From: Microbispora sp. H13382
GTDB lineage: Bacteria > Actinomycetota > Actinomycetes > Streptosporangiales > Streptosporangiaceae
Reading direction: 5' to 3'
DNA length: 64,000 nucleotides
Assembly (NCBI RefSeq): GCF_014161445.1
Contig: NZ_JABBXA010000014.1
Location: 1 to 64,000, forward strand
Shown piece after piece: positions 37,774 through 46,232 of the stretch. Each line of letters opens with the position of its first letter. Positions within the stretch are counted from its first letter, which is position 1. Made by a program: the position numbers and the translations under genes. The notes under the pieces are model-generated. The model was not told where the DNA came from, ran no database searches, and was given only the letters and a program-made list of their open reading frames with translations.

Positions 37774-39315
37774 TCAGCGCGTACGGGCGCGGAGCCCTCC
37801 CAGCATCCGCCGGTAACCACCCCTGGCCCGCACGGCGAAGTGCGCGCCGGCGGCGAGGGCGAGCAGGCACAAGGCGATCGCCAGCACCACGGCCGTGCCG
37901 TAGTCGTCGGGCCACCCCGCGCTCCAGCCCAGGAAGGGCAGGTAGATCGCCGCGAAGGTCAGCGGTGCGGCGACGATCACGCTCAGCCCCCGCAGGCCGG
38001 CGTGTACGCCGATGCCGGCCAGCCCGGCGGCGGCGCTCGCCGCGAGGAGGAACCCGAAGGCGGCGTAGGGCAACCCGAAGATGCCGGGAGGACCCTTCAC
38101 CATGAGGTAGACGCCGGCCCAGACGAGGAGCCCGAGGACGGCGAACCCGACAGGCGACCGCCGCCACAATCCGGCGGACGCCAGGGCGGCCAGCAGCACC
38201 GTGAGCGCGGCGAGGACGGCCGTCCCGGTCTCCGCCTGGATGTTCTCCCCGGGGTCGGACACGAGCGCGGCCGTCTGCTCGGACAGGTCGTCCCGCCCGT
38301 CGAAACCGAGCCGGTGCCATCGTCCGGCGGCGTCGCGCAGCGCCACGCCCTCGCTGCCGTTCGCCACGGCGACGAGGTGCCCCGCGGGCACGGGCAGCAC
38401 CGCCACGGCCACGGACGCGGCGGGGTCGATGCCGCCGTACAGGTAATCGTCGTGGTGGCGGCGGTCGAGGAAGAGCTGCCGGCCCGGCGAGACCGCCCAG
38501 GCCGGCGACCAGGTGGCGCCCGCGTTGTCGGACTGCTCGACCGCGAGCCGGTGCGGAACGACGCGGTAACAGCGCGACGGCCGGTCCGGGACGCAGGCGA
38601 CGGTCCGCGGCGTCCCCGTCGCGGAGGTGTCCCAGCGGTGCCAAGTGCGGCCCTGGTCGCTCGTGGCCAGCCCTGTGCCACGGCTGGAGGGGTTCAGATA
38701 CACGACGATGACGGCGTCGTGGGCCTCCACGTGCAGCGCGGACGGCCCGGGGTCGGCCGCGCTCGTGGCCGTGACCGCGAGGACGGCCGCGGGCAGGGCG
38801 ACCAGCAGCCGGGCCCGGCGTAGGGCACGCCGGACACGGGCGACGGTCGCCACGGCGCGCAGCCGGACCAGCCAGGCGAGGCCGAGGGCGGGAAGAGCGA
38901 GCAGGTCGGAGGGGTCCGCGACGACGCGGGCGGAGGGGATGAACAGCGCCCAGACGTCCGCGGCCGCCCGGGCCCCCGCCGCCGTGGTCTTCACGACCGT
39001 GAAGACCACGGCGGTCAGCAGGATCGCGGCCAGGGCGGCCCGCCTGTCCGCCTCTCCCGGCGCGCCGGCACCGCTCCGCGAGGCGCTGCCCTGAGCGGCG
39101 CCGAGGCGCCGGACGGCGAGGGCCGCGGCGAGCGCGAGCAGCGGTGGGGCGACCAGCATGCCCGCGACGTCGCTCAGCTTGCCGGTGACCACGCCCGGCC
39201 ACAGGCGCTTGAGCAGGTGGTCGTTGACGAGGAGCACGGCGATCGCGGCGAGCGTCGCGGGATGACCGAGCCACGCCCCGGCAGTCGTGCGGGTCCGATC
39301 GGCAGCCCGCGCCAT
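37774..39315 (-). CDS. membrane protein with an Asp-box (sialidase-like) exposed domain
   Basis: A 513-residue protein. Hydrophobic segments occupy residues about 15-240 (LAAIAVLLVNDHLLKRLWPG, RAALAAILLTAVVFTVVKTT, LVALPAAVLAVTATSAA) and again the last 130. Between them is an exposed segment with two BNR/Asp-box motifs, ATSDQGRTWHRWD and QSDNAGATWSPAW, which mark beta-propeller blades. No sialidase active site is visible, so the boxes probably have a structural role. ATG 39315 was chosen over ATG 39363. The function is unknown. Confidence 0.75.
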   Translation of the reverse strand: MARAADRTRTTAGAWLGHPATLAAIAVLLVNDHLLKRLWPGVVTGKLSDVAGMLVAPPLLALAAALAVRRLGAAQGSASRSGAGAPGEADRRAALAAILLTAVVFTVVKTTAAGARAAADVWALFIPSARVVADPSDLLALPALGLAWLVRLRAVATVARVRRALRRARLLVALPAAVLAVTATSAADPGPSALHVEAHDAVIVVYLNPSSRGTGLATSDQGRTWHRWDTSATGTPRTVACVPDRPSRCYRVVPHRLAVEQSDNAGATWSPAWAVSPGRQLFLDRRHHDDYLYGGIDPAASVAVAVLPVPAGHLVAVANGSEGVALRDAAGRWHRLGFDGRDDLSEQTAALVSDPGENIQAETGTAVLAALTVLLAALASAGLWRRSPVGFAVLGLLVWAGVYLMVKGPPGIFGLPYAAFGFLLAASAAAGLAGIGVHAGLRGLSVIVAAPLTFAAIYLPFLGWSAGWPDDYGTAVVLAIALCLLALAAGAHFAVRARGGYRRMLGGLRARTR

Positions 39316-39463
39316 CCGCGTCCTCCCACGTGAATCGATGATCAGGTCCCCTGTACGGTTCATCGCGCGGGCGGGTGCGGGCGTTGCATGCCCCCGGGGA
39401 TATGGCGTTCGGGGGCGGAGGTGTAGGAGTATCGCAGGGGTGTCCTGACTGTTGGGAGGCGCA

Positions 39464-40237
39464 GTGTCGGTGTTGCGGGATTTGGTGGACGGCATCCGGA
39501 GCGGGGGGATCGAGGTGCTCGACCTCACCGCGCCGCTGAGCGACAAGACACCGATCCTGTTGCTGCCGGAGCCGTTCGGGCAGACGGTGCCGTTCTCGCT
39601 GCAGGAGATCAGCCGGTACGACGACCGCGGCCCGGGCTGGTACTGGAACAACTTCACCACGGGCGAGCACACCGGCACGCACTTCGACGCGCCCGTCCAC
39701 TGGGTGACCGGTCGCGACGGCGAGGACGTGTCGCAGGTGGCCCCCGCCAAGCTGATCGCCCCCGCCGTGGTGCTCGACTTCAGCGCGCAGTCGGCCGCCG
39801 ACCCCGACTTCCTGCTGGAGATCGACCACGTGAAGGCGTGGGAGGCCGAGCACGGGCCGCTGCCGGACGGCGGCTGGCTGCTGTACCGAACCGGCTGGGA
39901 CGTGCGCGCCCACGACCAGGCGGAGTTCCTCAACGCCGACGAGACGGGGCCGCACACGCCCGGCATGTCGCCCGCCTGCGCCCGCTTCCTGGCCGAGGAG
40001 ACGCCGATCGCGGGCATCGGCGTGGAGACCGTGGGCACCGACGCGGGCGCCGCCCACTCCTTCGACCCCGCGTTCCCGTGCCACTCGTACCTGCTCGGCG
40101 CGGGGAAGTACGGCCTGACGCAGCTGCGCAACCTCGACCGGCTGCCGGTGACGGGCGCCGTGGTCGTCGCGGGGCCGCTGCCGATCGTCGGCGGCTCGGG
40201 CAGCCCGGTCCGCGTGCTCGCGCTGGTGGAGCGGTGA
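39464..40237 (+). CDS. cyclase-family metal hydrolase (PF04199 type)
   Basis: A 257-residue member of the cyclase / kynurenine-formamidase-like family. The diagnostic metal motif is GEHTGTHFDAPVHW, the HxGTHxDxPxH pattern, followed by VVLDFSAQSAADPDFLLEID and GAGKYGLTQLRNLDRLPVTG near the end. These enzymes hydrolyse amides or lactones or act as isatin hydrolases with a Zn2+ or Mn2+ ion. GTG 39464 is preceded by GGGAGGC. The stop overlaps the start of the ThDP-enzyme gene (GTGA), so both proteins probably act in one pathway, of unknown substrate. Confidence 0.85.
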   Translation: MSVLRDLVDGIRSGGIEVLDLTAPLSDKTPILLLPEPFGQTVPFSLQEISRYDDRGPGWYWNNFTTGEHTGTHFDAPVHWVTGRDGEDVSQVAPAKLIAPAVVLDFSAQSAADPDFLLEIDHVKAWEAEHGPLPDGGWLLYRTGWDVRAHDQAEFLNADETGPHTPGMSPACARFLAEETPIAGIGVETVGTDAGAAHSFDPAFPCHSYLLGAGKYGLTQLRNLDRLPVTGAVVVAGPLPIVGGSGSPVRVLALVER

Positions 40238-41976
40238 ACGTCGCGGAGGCCGTCGGCGCGGCCCTCGCCGCTCTCGGCGTACGGGCGGCCTTCGGCGTCG
40301 TCGGCAGCGGCAACTTCCACGTCACCAACGCCCTCGTCGAGCACGGCGTGCGGTACGTCGCGGCGCGGCACGAGGGCGGGGCCGCCACGATGGCCGACGC
40401 CTACGCCCGGATGAGCGGCACGGTCGCCGTGCTCACCGTCCACCAGGGACCCGGCCTGACCAACGCGCTGACCGGCGTCACCGAGGCGGCCAAGAGCCGC
40501 ACCCCGCTGCTGGTGCTCGCCCCGGAGGTGACCTCGCCCACCTCCAACTTCCGCGTCGACCAGGCCGCGCTCGCCGAGGCCGTGGGCGCGCACTGCGCCC
40601 GGGTCGGGTCGGCGGAGACGGTCGTGGACGACACCGTGATGGCCTTCCTCGCCGCCCTGCTCGGGCGCCGGACCGTGGTGCTCAACCTGCCTCTGGACGT
40701 GCAGGCCGAGACGCTGCCGGAGGAGGCGGCCGAGGCCGTGCGCGAACTGCTGGCCGGACGCGGGCACCGCGACGTGGCGAGCCGCGTGCCGGCGGCGTGG
40801 GGGCTGACGTTCCCCGTCGATTCCGGGGACGACGAGGAGCCGGAGGGGCTTCCGGCGGAGCCGTCCGACGCGTTGACGCGGTTCGCGCGGCTGCTGGCGG
40901 AGGCGGAGCGCCCGGTCTTCGTGGCCGGCCGGGGAGCCCGGGGCGCGCGGCGGGAACTGGAGGCGCTCGGCGAGCGGGTGGGGGCGCTGTTCGCCACATC
41001 GGCCGTCGCCAAGGGCAACTTCCACGGCAGTCCCTGGGACCTCGACGTGAGCGGCGGGTTCGCCACCCCGCTCGCGGCCGAACTGATCCGCGATGCCGAC
41101 CTCGTCGTCGGCTGGGGCTGCTCGTTCACCATGTGGACCACCCGGCACGGCGCGCTGATCGGGCCGGAGACCAGGGTGGTCCAGGTGGACCTCGACCCCG
41201 ACGCGCTCGGCGTGCACCGCGAGATCGACCTCGGCGTGGTCGGCGACGTACGCGAGACCGCGCGGGCGGTCGCCGCCCTGCTCGGCGACGGCGGGGCCGA
41301 CGGCGAGGCGGGCACGCGTGGATACCGCGCCCCGGAGATCGCCGGGCGCATCGCCCGCGAGGGGCGCTGGCGGGACGTGCCGTACGAGGACCTGAGCGCC
41401 GGGGGACGCATCGACCCCCGCACGCTGACCATCGGGCTCGACGACCTGCTCCCGCAGGAGCGGCTGGTCGCCGTGGACTCCGGGAACTTCATGGGATATC
41501 CGTCGATGTTCCTCACGGTCCCGGACGGCGGCGCGTTCTGCTTCACCCAGGCGTTCCAGTCGATCGGGCTGGGCCTGGCCACCGCGATCGGCGCGGCCGT
41601 CGCGCGGCCCGACCGGCTGGCGGTCGCCGCGCTCGGCGACGGCGGGGCCCTGATGGGCGTCGCCGAGCTGGAGACGGTCGTACGGCTCGGCCTGCCCATG
41701 GTGGTCGTGGTCTACGACGACGACGGGTACGGCGCGGAGGTCCACCACTTCGGCCCCGGCGGGTTCCCGCTCGGCACGGTCACCTTCCCGCCGGCCGACA
41801 TCGCGGCGATCGCCCGGGGCTTCGGCTTCGAGGCGGTGACCGTACGGGGGGAGGAGGACCTGTCCGGCGTCGCCGAATGGCTGAAGGGGCCGCGCGACAA
41901 ACCCCTGCTCGTCCACGCGAAGGTCACCGCCGACCGCCCGTCGTGGTGGCTGGAGGAGGCGTTCCGCGGCCACTGA
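40234..41976 (+). CDS. thiamine-diphosphate-dependent enzyme, acetolactate-synthase-like
   Basis: A 580-residue ThDP enzyme with the three-domain layout of the family. The PYR domain holds the catalytic Glu47 (VAARHEGGAATMADAYARMS) and VLTVHQGPGLTNALTGVTEA. The middle domain follows from about residue 190. The PP domain carries the ThDP/Mg2+ motif starting GDGGALMGVAELETVVRLG; the usual Asn pair at its end is replaced by Asp (VVYDDDGYG). Reactions in the family include decarboxylation and carboligation of 2-oxoacids and C-C hydrolysis. Absence of a regulatory subunit and the coupled cyclase gene argue against branched-chain amino-acid synthesis. Confidence 0.85.
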   Translation: MNVAEAVGAALAALGVRAAFGVVGSGNFHVTNALVEHGVRYVAARHEGGAATMADAYARMSGTVAVLTVHQGPGLTNALTGVTEAAKSRTPLLVLAPEVTSPTSNFRVDQAALAEAVGAHCARVGSAETVVDDTVMAFLAALLGRRTVVLNLPLDVQAETLPEEAAEAVRELLAGRGHRDVASRVPAAWGLTFPVDSGDDEEPEGLPAEPSDALTRFARLLAEAERPVFVAGRGARGARRELEALGERVGALFATSAVAKGNFHGSPWDLDVSGGFATPLAAELIRDADLVVGWGCSFTMWTTRHGALIGPETRVVQVDLDPDALGVHREIDLGVVGDVRETARAVAALLGDGGADGEAGTRGYRAPEIAGRIAREGRWRDVPYEDLSAGGRIDPRTLTIGLDDLLPQERLVAVDSGNFMGYPSMFLTVPDGGAFCFTQAFQSIGLGLATAIGAAVARPDRLAVAALGDGGALMGVAELETVVRLGLPMVVVVYDDDGYGAEVHHFGPGGFPLGTVTFPPADIAAIARGFGFEAVTVRGEEDLSGVAEWLKGPRDKPLLVHAKVTADRPSWWLEEAFRGH

Positions 41977-42032
41977 TCGGCATCGGCGTCACAGCGGGCT
42001 CACCCAAGTGACCGCCGGGCGCTCCGGACGGT

Positions 42033-42064
42033 CCCGGGAGCTGTAAGACGAGGCGCCTCCCGGG
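42033..42064 (+). terminator. possible terminator after the ThDP-enzyme gene
   Basis: CCCGGGAG and CTCCCGGG arms are separated by 16 bases, 57 bp past the stop of the ThDP-enzyme gene. This would insulate the lanthipeptide genes downstream. Confidence 0.4.
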
Positions 42065-42542
42065 TTCCGGTGGTCCTCGGTAGTGCGATCGTCACGGCGG
42101 CCGGGGCGCGTTCGCCTGCTGGTCAGGCAGTGGTCAGTTCTCACCAAACAGGCGCCGGTGACGTATGTGCCCAGGCTGACTCGGGTACGACGCCCAAAGC
42201 GGACGAAAGGGATCATATTGACCCCGGGCCGTCCCGACGCCCTCGCGACGGGGGCTGACCACATCGCCGGGAAAGGCGCCGGCGGGCGAGTTCCCGATCG
42301 CGGCTCGACCTCCTGCCTCGCGGCTTCGGAGTCGGCCCGCGACCGCGTCCCGCCGGAGCGGGCGCGCCCGCGCCGAGGGTCCGCCGTCGGCCCGGAGCCG
42401 CCGGGGGATCGCACCCTGACCGGCGGCACATCCGGCCGCCTGCGGACCGCGTGAGCCGCGTGGTGAACGCCCGTCCGCACGAGATCTCCCCGCCGGGCCG
42501 GGGACGACGAGGGCGGGCCGAGCAGAGAGAAAGGTAGCCGAA
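42065..42542. promoter_or_regulatory. non-coding leader region upstream of the lanthipeptide precursor
   Basis: About 480 bp with no convincing gene. GC content falls between about 42125 and 42220, where the promoter is most likely; I cannot fix its -35 and -10 boxes. Immediately before the precursor there is a purine-rich AGAGAGAAAGG ribosome-binding site. Confidence 0.4.
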
Positions 42543-42806
42543 ATGTCTTCGAGCGCAGAACAGACCTTCGTCATGCGCGCCGGCCAGGCCGCGCCGATCG
42601 CCGACGAGACCTCGGTGCGTGACCTCTGGTCGCGGATCAGCGTCTCGCTGGAGCGGGACCACGCGCTCCGTGCCCGTTTCGCGACGGACCCCATGGGGGT
42701 CCTGTCGGAGCATGGCCTCGGCCGGGACCTCCAGGAGGAGCCGTTCGACGACAGGGGCGGCAGCGTGACCAAGAGGCCGTGCACGTATCGCCGCTGTCCG
42801 GACTGA
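42543..42806 (+). CDS. lanA: lanthipeptide precursor peptide
   Basis: An 87-residue peptide encoded 25 bp upstream of a lanthipeptide synthetase. Residues 1-71 form an acidic, helical leader whose central part (SVRDLWSRISVSLERDHALR, then ARFATDPMGVLSEHGL) resembles nitrile-hydratase-like leader peptides. A Gly72-Gly73 pair follows. The remaining SVTKRPCTYRRCPD is basic and contains one Ser, two Thr and the only two Cys of the protein, Cys80 and Cys85. Thr76-Cys80 and Thr81-Cys85 have the same Thr-x3-Cys spacing, so two small methyllanthionine rings are predicted. The ring pattern and the cleavage site are inference. Confidence 0.82.
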   Translation: MSSSAEQTFVMRAGQAAPIADETSVRDLWSRISVSLERDHALRARFATDPMGVLSEHGLGRDLQEEPFDDRGGSVTKRPCTYRRCPD

Positions 42807-42831
42807 CGAAAGGCGCGGCGAGAGGTCGCTG

Positions 42832-45441
42832 ATGGAAAGGTCATCGTCTGCCGAGCGGTTCCACGCTCGGTATGCGCTGGCTCTCGAGGCGTTCGTCGCC
42901 GGCCTGCCGCAGGAGTGGTCGACCGGTGTTCACCGGGACGGCCCGGTCTCCTGGCGGGTGTGCGAGCCTCCCGGGGAGTTGCCGGCCCAGGGGTGGAAGC
43001 TCCATGTCTCCGCTTCGGCGGCGGACGCCCTCGACCTGCTGGACGTCGTGCTTCCCGCGCTGGTGGAGGCAGGTGCGGCCTTTAAGCTGCCGGACGACGT
43101 GCGGTCGATCCTCCGGATCAACGCAGGGCTCGCCGGCCGCTCCCAGGTGGGGAAGATCGTCACGGTCTATCCCTCCTCCGATGCCGCGCTGGCCGCCCTG
43201 ATCGACCGCCTCGACGCGGTGTGGCGCCCCGGCCAGGCCCCCGCCGTACCGTCCGACCTGCCGGTCGGGCCGGTCAGCGAGGCCCTGTTCATCCGGTACG
43301 GAGAGTTCACCCCCGTGGGAGAGGTGGTCGACTCCACCGGTGTCCGCCGTCCTGCCCTCCGCGCGCCGGACGGAAGCCTGCGCCCGGACGTGCGCGACAT
43401 CCGGGGCCGCCAGCCGGAGTGGGCTGTGCCGCCCGTGCGGCCGGCGGATCGCCCCGTGAACCCCGGGTTCGACGGCCCGATCGAGATCGACGGTGCCACC
43501 TACCTTCCGCTGAAGCTGCTGGGGGAGGACGCCCGCGGATTCGTGGCCCTGGGCGTGCGGCCCGCCGATCAGCGGCTCGTGGTCATCCGGCACCGGCGGC
43601 GCGGGGTCGAGGGCGACGAGTTCGGCGAGGACGTGGTGACCAGGCTGGAGCCTGAGAGACGGGTGCTGGAGCATCTGAGCGGTTCCGGTCTCGCCCCCGA
43701 GCCGCTGGCACACGACGCCTCGGCCGGATATCTCGTCGTCTCGGACGTGGGAGGGGGCCGGCTGGAACGCCTTCCCGTGGAGGAACGTCTCGACCTCATG
43801 CCGGAACTCGCCGCGGCCGTCGCCCGGTTGCACGCCCGGGGCATCGTGCACCGGGATCTGAAACTTCCCAACGTGCGGGTCGGGCCGGACGGCCTGCGCC
43901 TGGTCGACTTCGAACTGGCGGCGCCGATCGGGACGCGGCACCCCGTGCCGTGCCTCACCGACGGGCACACGCCCCCGGAAGGGCCCTTCGCGGCGGTGGA
44001 ACCGGCGTACGACGTCTACGGGCTCGGCTCCTGCCTGGCCCACGCCGTCCTGGGGTGCTGCCCAGGCGAACTGCCGGAGCGAGGCAACGCCGGCCGCCAG
44101 GCCGGTCTGCTCCTGCGGCACGGGCAGCCGACGGCCGCCGCCATCGTGCGAGAGTGTCATCATCCCGATCCAGGACGGCGGCCGGCCGCCGCGCAGGTGG
44201 CCGAGCGGCTGAGGGCGGCGCTGCCCGCCATGCGGGACGAGCGCGCGGCCGGCCCCTCGGCGTACCGGGGCGAGCTCGACGTGCGCTGGGCACGCGGCGC
44301 GGCGATGAGCGCCGGGACGGCGGCCCGCCGGTTCAGGCCCCACGGCCGGCATAACGCCCACGACCTGCCCGGGGACGGAGACGAAGGGCTGAACCTGGGC
44401 GCGGCCGGCATCGTCGTCGCGCTGGCGACGCTGGACACCGCCCTGGGGACCCGGCGGTTCACCCACGACATCACGGGCGCGGCCACGTGGCTCGCCGAGC
44501 GTCCGCCGTCCCCCGCGCACGGCCTTTTCACCGGCGACAGCGGGGTGGCGGTGGCACTGGCCGTGGCAGGCGGACGGCTGGGGCGGGCGGACCTGGTCGC
44601 CGGGGCGCGGCGGCGCTTCGAACACGCGGCGGCCAGCCGCGTTCCCGACTACGACCTGTTCTCCGGGGCGGCGGGGATCGTGTGGGCGGGCTGCCTGCTC
44701 GACGCGGTCCTGGACGCCACCTGGGCGCGCGACCTGGCCGGACGGCAGGCCGGAAGGATCGTCGAAGCCGCCCGGCACATCGACGGCCTCGTCGCATGGC
44801 CGTCCGACCCGGACCTCGAACCGTCCGGCAACGTGTTCCTCGGGGCCGCCCACGGGACGGCGGGTGTGGCGATGGCCCTCGGGATCTGGGGCGGCTCCAC
44901 CGGCGACGCGACCGCGGTGGCGCTCGCCGAGGACGCCTTCCGCGGCGTCGCGACCCACGGGCTGACCGGCGACGGGACCAACATCCTGTCCACGACGACC
45001 GGGGAGAGCCGCCGGGCGCAGCACTGGTGCCACGGAATGGCGGGCTTCCTCTGGTGCCTGCTGCAGGCGAACGCGGGGGACGACGGGGTCCGGGAAGCGG
45101 CGGTCGCGGCGTTCGACCGTGCCACGCCGCTCCTGGACGGCCCGACCATGTGCCACGGGCTGTCGGGCGTGCTGGAGACGTGGCGGATGCTCCAGGCCCT
45201 GCCGGGGCACCGCGCACGCGCACGCCGCCGCGTCGCCCAGGTCGCCGACAGCCTCCGGCCTCTGCACCACTCTCAGGACGGCGTCACGGTGTGGTCGTCC
45301 GAGAGCTCTTCGGTTGTCGCCCCCGGCCTGTGGCTGGGTTTCCTGGGCCCGGCGACCCAGCTCGCGCTCGCTGCCGCCGGATCGGCCGATCCGCTGCTGT
45401 CCGCCCGATGGTTGCGGCGCTGCGCCCGGCCCGTGCGATGA
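42832..45441 (+). CDS. lanL: class IV lanthipeptide synthetase (LanL type)
   Basis: An 869-residue three-domain enzyme. The N-terminal lyase domain (about 1-210) shows QGWKLHVSASA (Lys56, His58), FKLPDDV (Lys85) and EALFIRYGEF. The kinase domain (about 215-470) has VHRDLKLPN (Asp342, Asn347) and VDFELA (Asp359); the Lys expected in the ATP-anchoring strand reads Arg253 in VVIRHRRRG. The cyclase domain (about 515-869) keeps zinc ligands Cys733 in HWCHGMAG and Cys774/His775 in MCHGLSG, which separates it from class III LanKC enzymes. It would phosphorylate and eliminate Ser/Thr of the precursor and cyclise onto Cys. No transporter or protease gene adjoins. Confidence 0.9.
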   Translation: MERSSSAERFHARYALALEAFVAGLPQEWSTGVHRDGPVSWRVCEPPGELPAQGWKLHVSASAADALDLLDVVLPALVEAGAAFKLPDDVRSILRINAGLAGRSQVGKIVTVYPSSDAALAALIDRLDAVWRPGQAPAVPSDLPVGPVSEALFIRYGEFTPVGEVVDSTGVRRPALRAPDGSLRPDVRDIRGRQPEWAVPPVRPADRPVNPGFDGPIEIDGATYLPLKLLGEDARGFVALGVRPADQRLVVIRHRRRGVEGDEFGEDVVTRLEPERRVLEHLSGSGLAPEPLAHDASAGYLVVSDVGGGRLERLPVEERLDLMPELAAAVARLHARGIVHRDLKLPNVRVGPDGLRLVDFELAAPIGTRHPVPCLTDGHTPPEGPFAAVEPAYDVYGLGSCLAHAVLGCCPGELPERGNAGRQAGLLLRHGQPTAAAIVRECHHPDPGRRPAAAQVAERLRAALPAMRDERAAGPSAYRGELDVRWARGAAMSAGTAARRFRPHGRHNAHDLPGDGDEGLNLGAAGIVVALATLDTALGTRRFTHDITGAATWLAERPPSPAHGLFTGDSGVAVALAVAGGRLGRADLVAGARRRFEHAAASRVPDYDLFSGAAGIVWAGCLLDAVLDATWARDLAGRQAGRIVEAARHIDGLVAWPSDPDLEPSGNVFLGAAHGTAGVAMALGIWGGSTGDATAVALAEDAFRGVATHGLTGDGTNILSTTTGESRRAQHWCHGMAGFLWCLLQANAGDDGVREAAVAAFDRATPLLDGPTMCHGLSGVLETWRMLQALPGHRARARRRVAQVADSLRPLHHSQDGVTVWSSESSSVVAPGLWLGFLGPATQLALAAAGSADPLLSARWLRRCARPVR

Positions 45442-45494
45442 GATGACCCGGGGCGGGGCCGGAAGTTACGGGCGAGTAGGTTACGGTTTTCAGT

Positions 45495-46232
45495 ATGGCT
45501 GAGATCGTGTACCCGCCGGTCCTGAGGGCCGCGCTGACCGCCTTCAAACTGCTCGACCTGAGGTTCCACATGGAGGGCACGGAGCGGATACCCCGCAGCG
45601 GCGGCGCGGTCCTGGTGAGCAACCACGTCAGCTACCTCGACTTCATCTTCGCCGGTTTCGCCGCCCACCCCGCGCGGCGGCTGGTCCGCTTCATGGCGAA
45701 GAAGGAGGTCTTCGGCCACCCCGTGTCGGGCCCGCTGATGCGCGGCATGCACCACATCCCGGTGGACCGGTCGGCCGGGGCGGGAGCCTACGACGTCGCC
45801 GTACGGGCCCTCAAGGACGGCGAGATCGTGGGCAACTTCGCCGAGGCGACGATCAGCAGGTCGTTCACGGTCAAGGAGATCAAGAACGGCCCGATCCGGA
45901 TGGCGGCCGAGGCCGGGGTGCCCGTGATCCCGGTCGCCCTGTGGGGCGGCCAGCGGCTGTGGACCAAGGGCCGCCCCCGCAAGCTGCTCCAGCGGCACGT
46001 CCCGATCACGATCCTGGTCGGCGAGCCCATGCACCCGATGCCGGACGACGACATCGCCGCGCTCACCGACGACCTGCGCCGGCGGATGGCGGACCTGCTC
46101 GACGAGGCCCAGCGGACCTACCCCGACCAGGCGCGGGGCGTGTGGTGGCAGCCCGCCCACCTCGGCGGCACGGCGCCCACCCCCGAGGAGGCCGCCGCCC
46201 TCGACGCCGCCGCCCGGCCGCGCCGCTCCTGA
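45495..46232 (+). CDS. lysophospholipid acyltransferase (PlsC-like)
   Basis: A 245-residue acyltransferase. The HX4D catalytic motif is in LVSNHVSYLDFIFAGFA. The acceptor-binding FPEGT block reads GNFAEATISRSF, a variant of the usual motif. It should acylate 1-acylglycerol-3-phosphate or a related lysolipid at the membrane. It starts 53 bp after the lanthipeptide synthetase on the same strand, but a role in peptide maturation (for example lipidation) is only speculation; ordinary phospholipid metabolism is the simplest reading. The C-terminus is Ala/Pro-rich and probably disordered. Confidence 0.88.
   Translation: MAEIVYPPVLRAALTAFKLLDLRFHMEGTERIPRSGGAVLVSNHVSYLDFIFAGFAAHPARRLVRFMAKKEVFGHPVSGPLMRGMHHIPVDRSAGAGAYDVAVRALKDGEIVGNFAEATISRSFTVKEIKNGPIRMAAEAGVPVIPVALWGGQRLWTKGRPRKLLQRHVPITILVGEPMHPMPDDDIAALTDDLRRRMADLLDEAQRTYPDQARGVWWQPAHLGGTAPTPEEAAALDAAARPRRS

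Noticed and set aside
37774-39315. Sialidase
   Set aside because: Two Asp-box motifs are present, but there is no Arg triad or catalytic Tyr/Glu pattern, and the segment is flanked by membrane helices.
40234-41976. Acetolactate synthase of branched-chain amino-acid synthesis
   Set aside because: No small subunit or ilv genes are nearby, and the ThDP motif ends in Asp rather than the usual Asn pair.
42083-42454. A 123-codon frame and an opposing 163-codon frame upstream of the lanthipeptide precursor
   Set aside because: Both are Arg/Pro-rich, lack recognisable domains, and overlap each other; probably non-coding leader DNA.
42832-45441. Class III (LanKC) assignment of the lanthipeptide synthetase
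   Set aside because: Class III cyclase domains lack zinc ligands, whereas Cys733, Cys774 and His775 are all present here.
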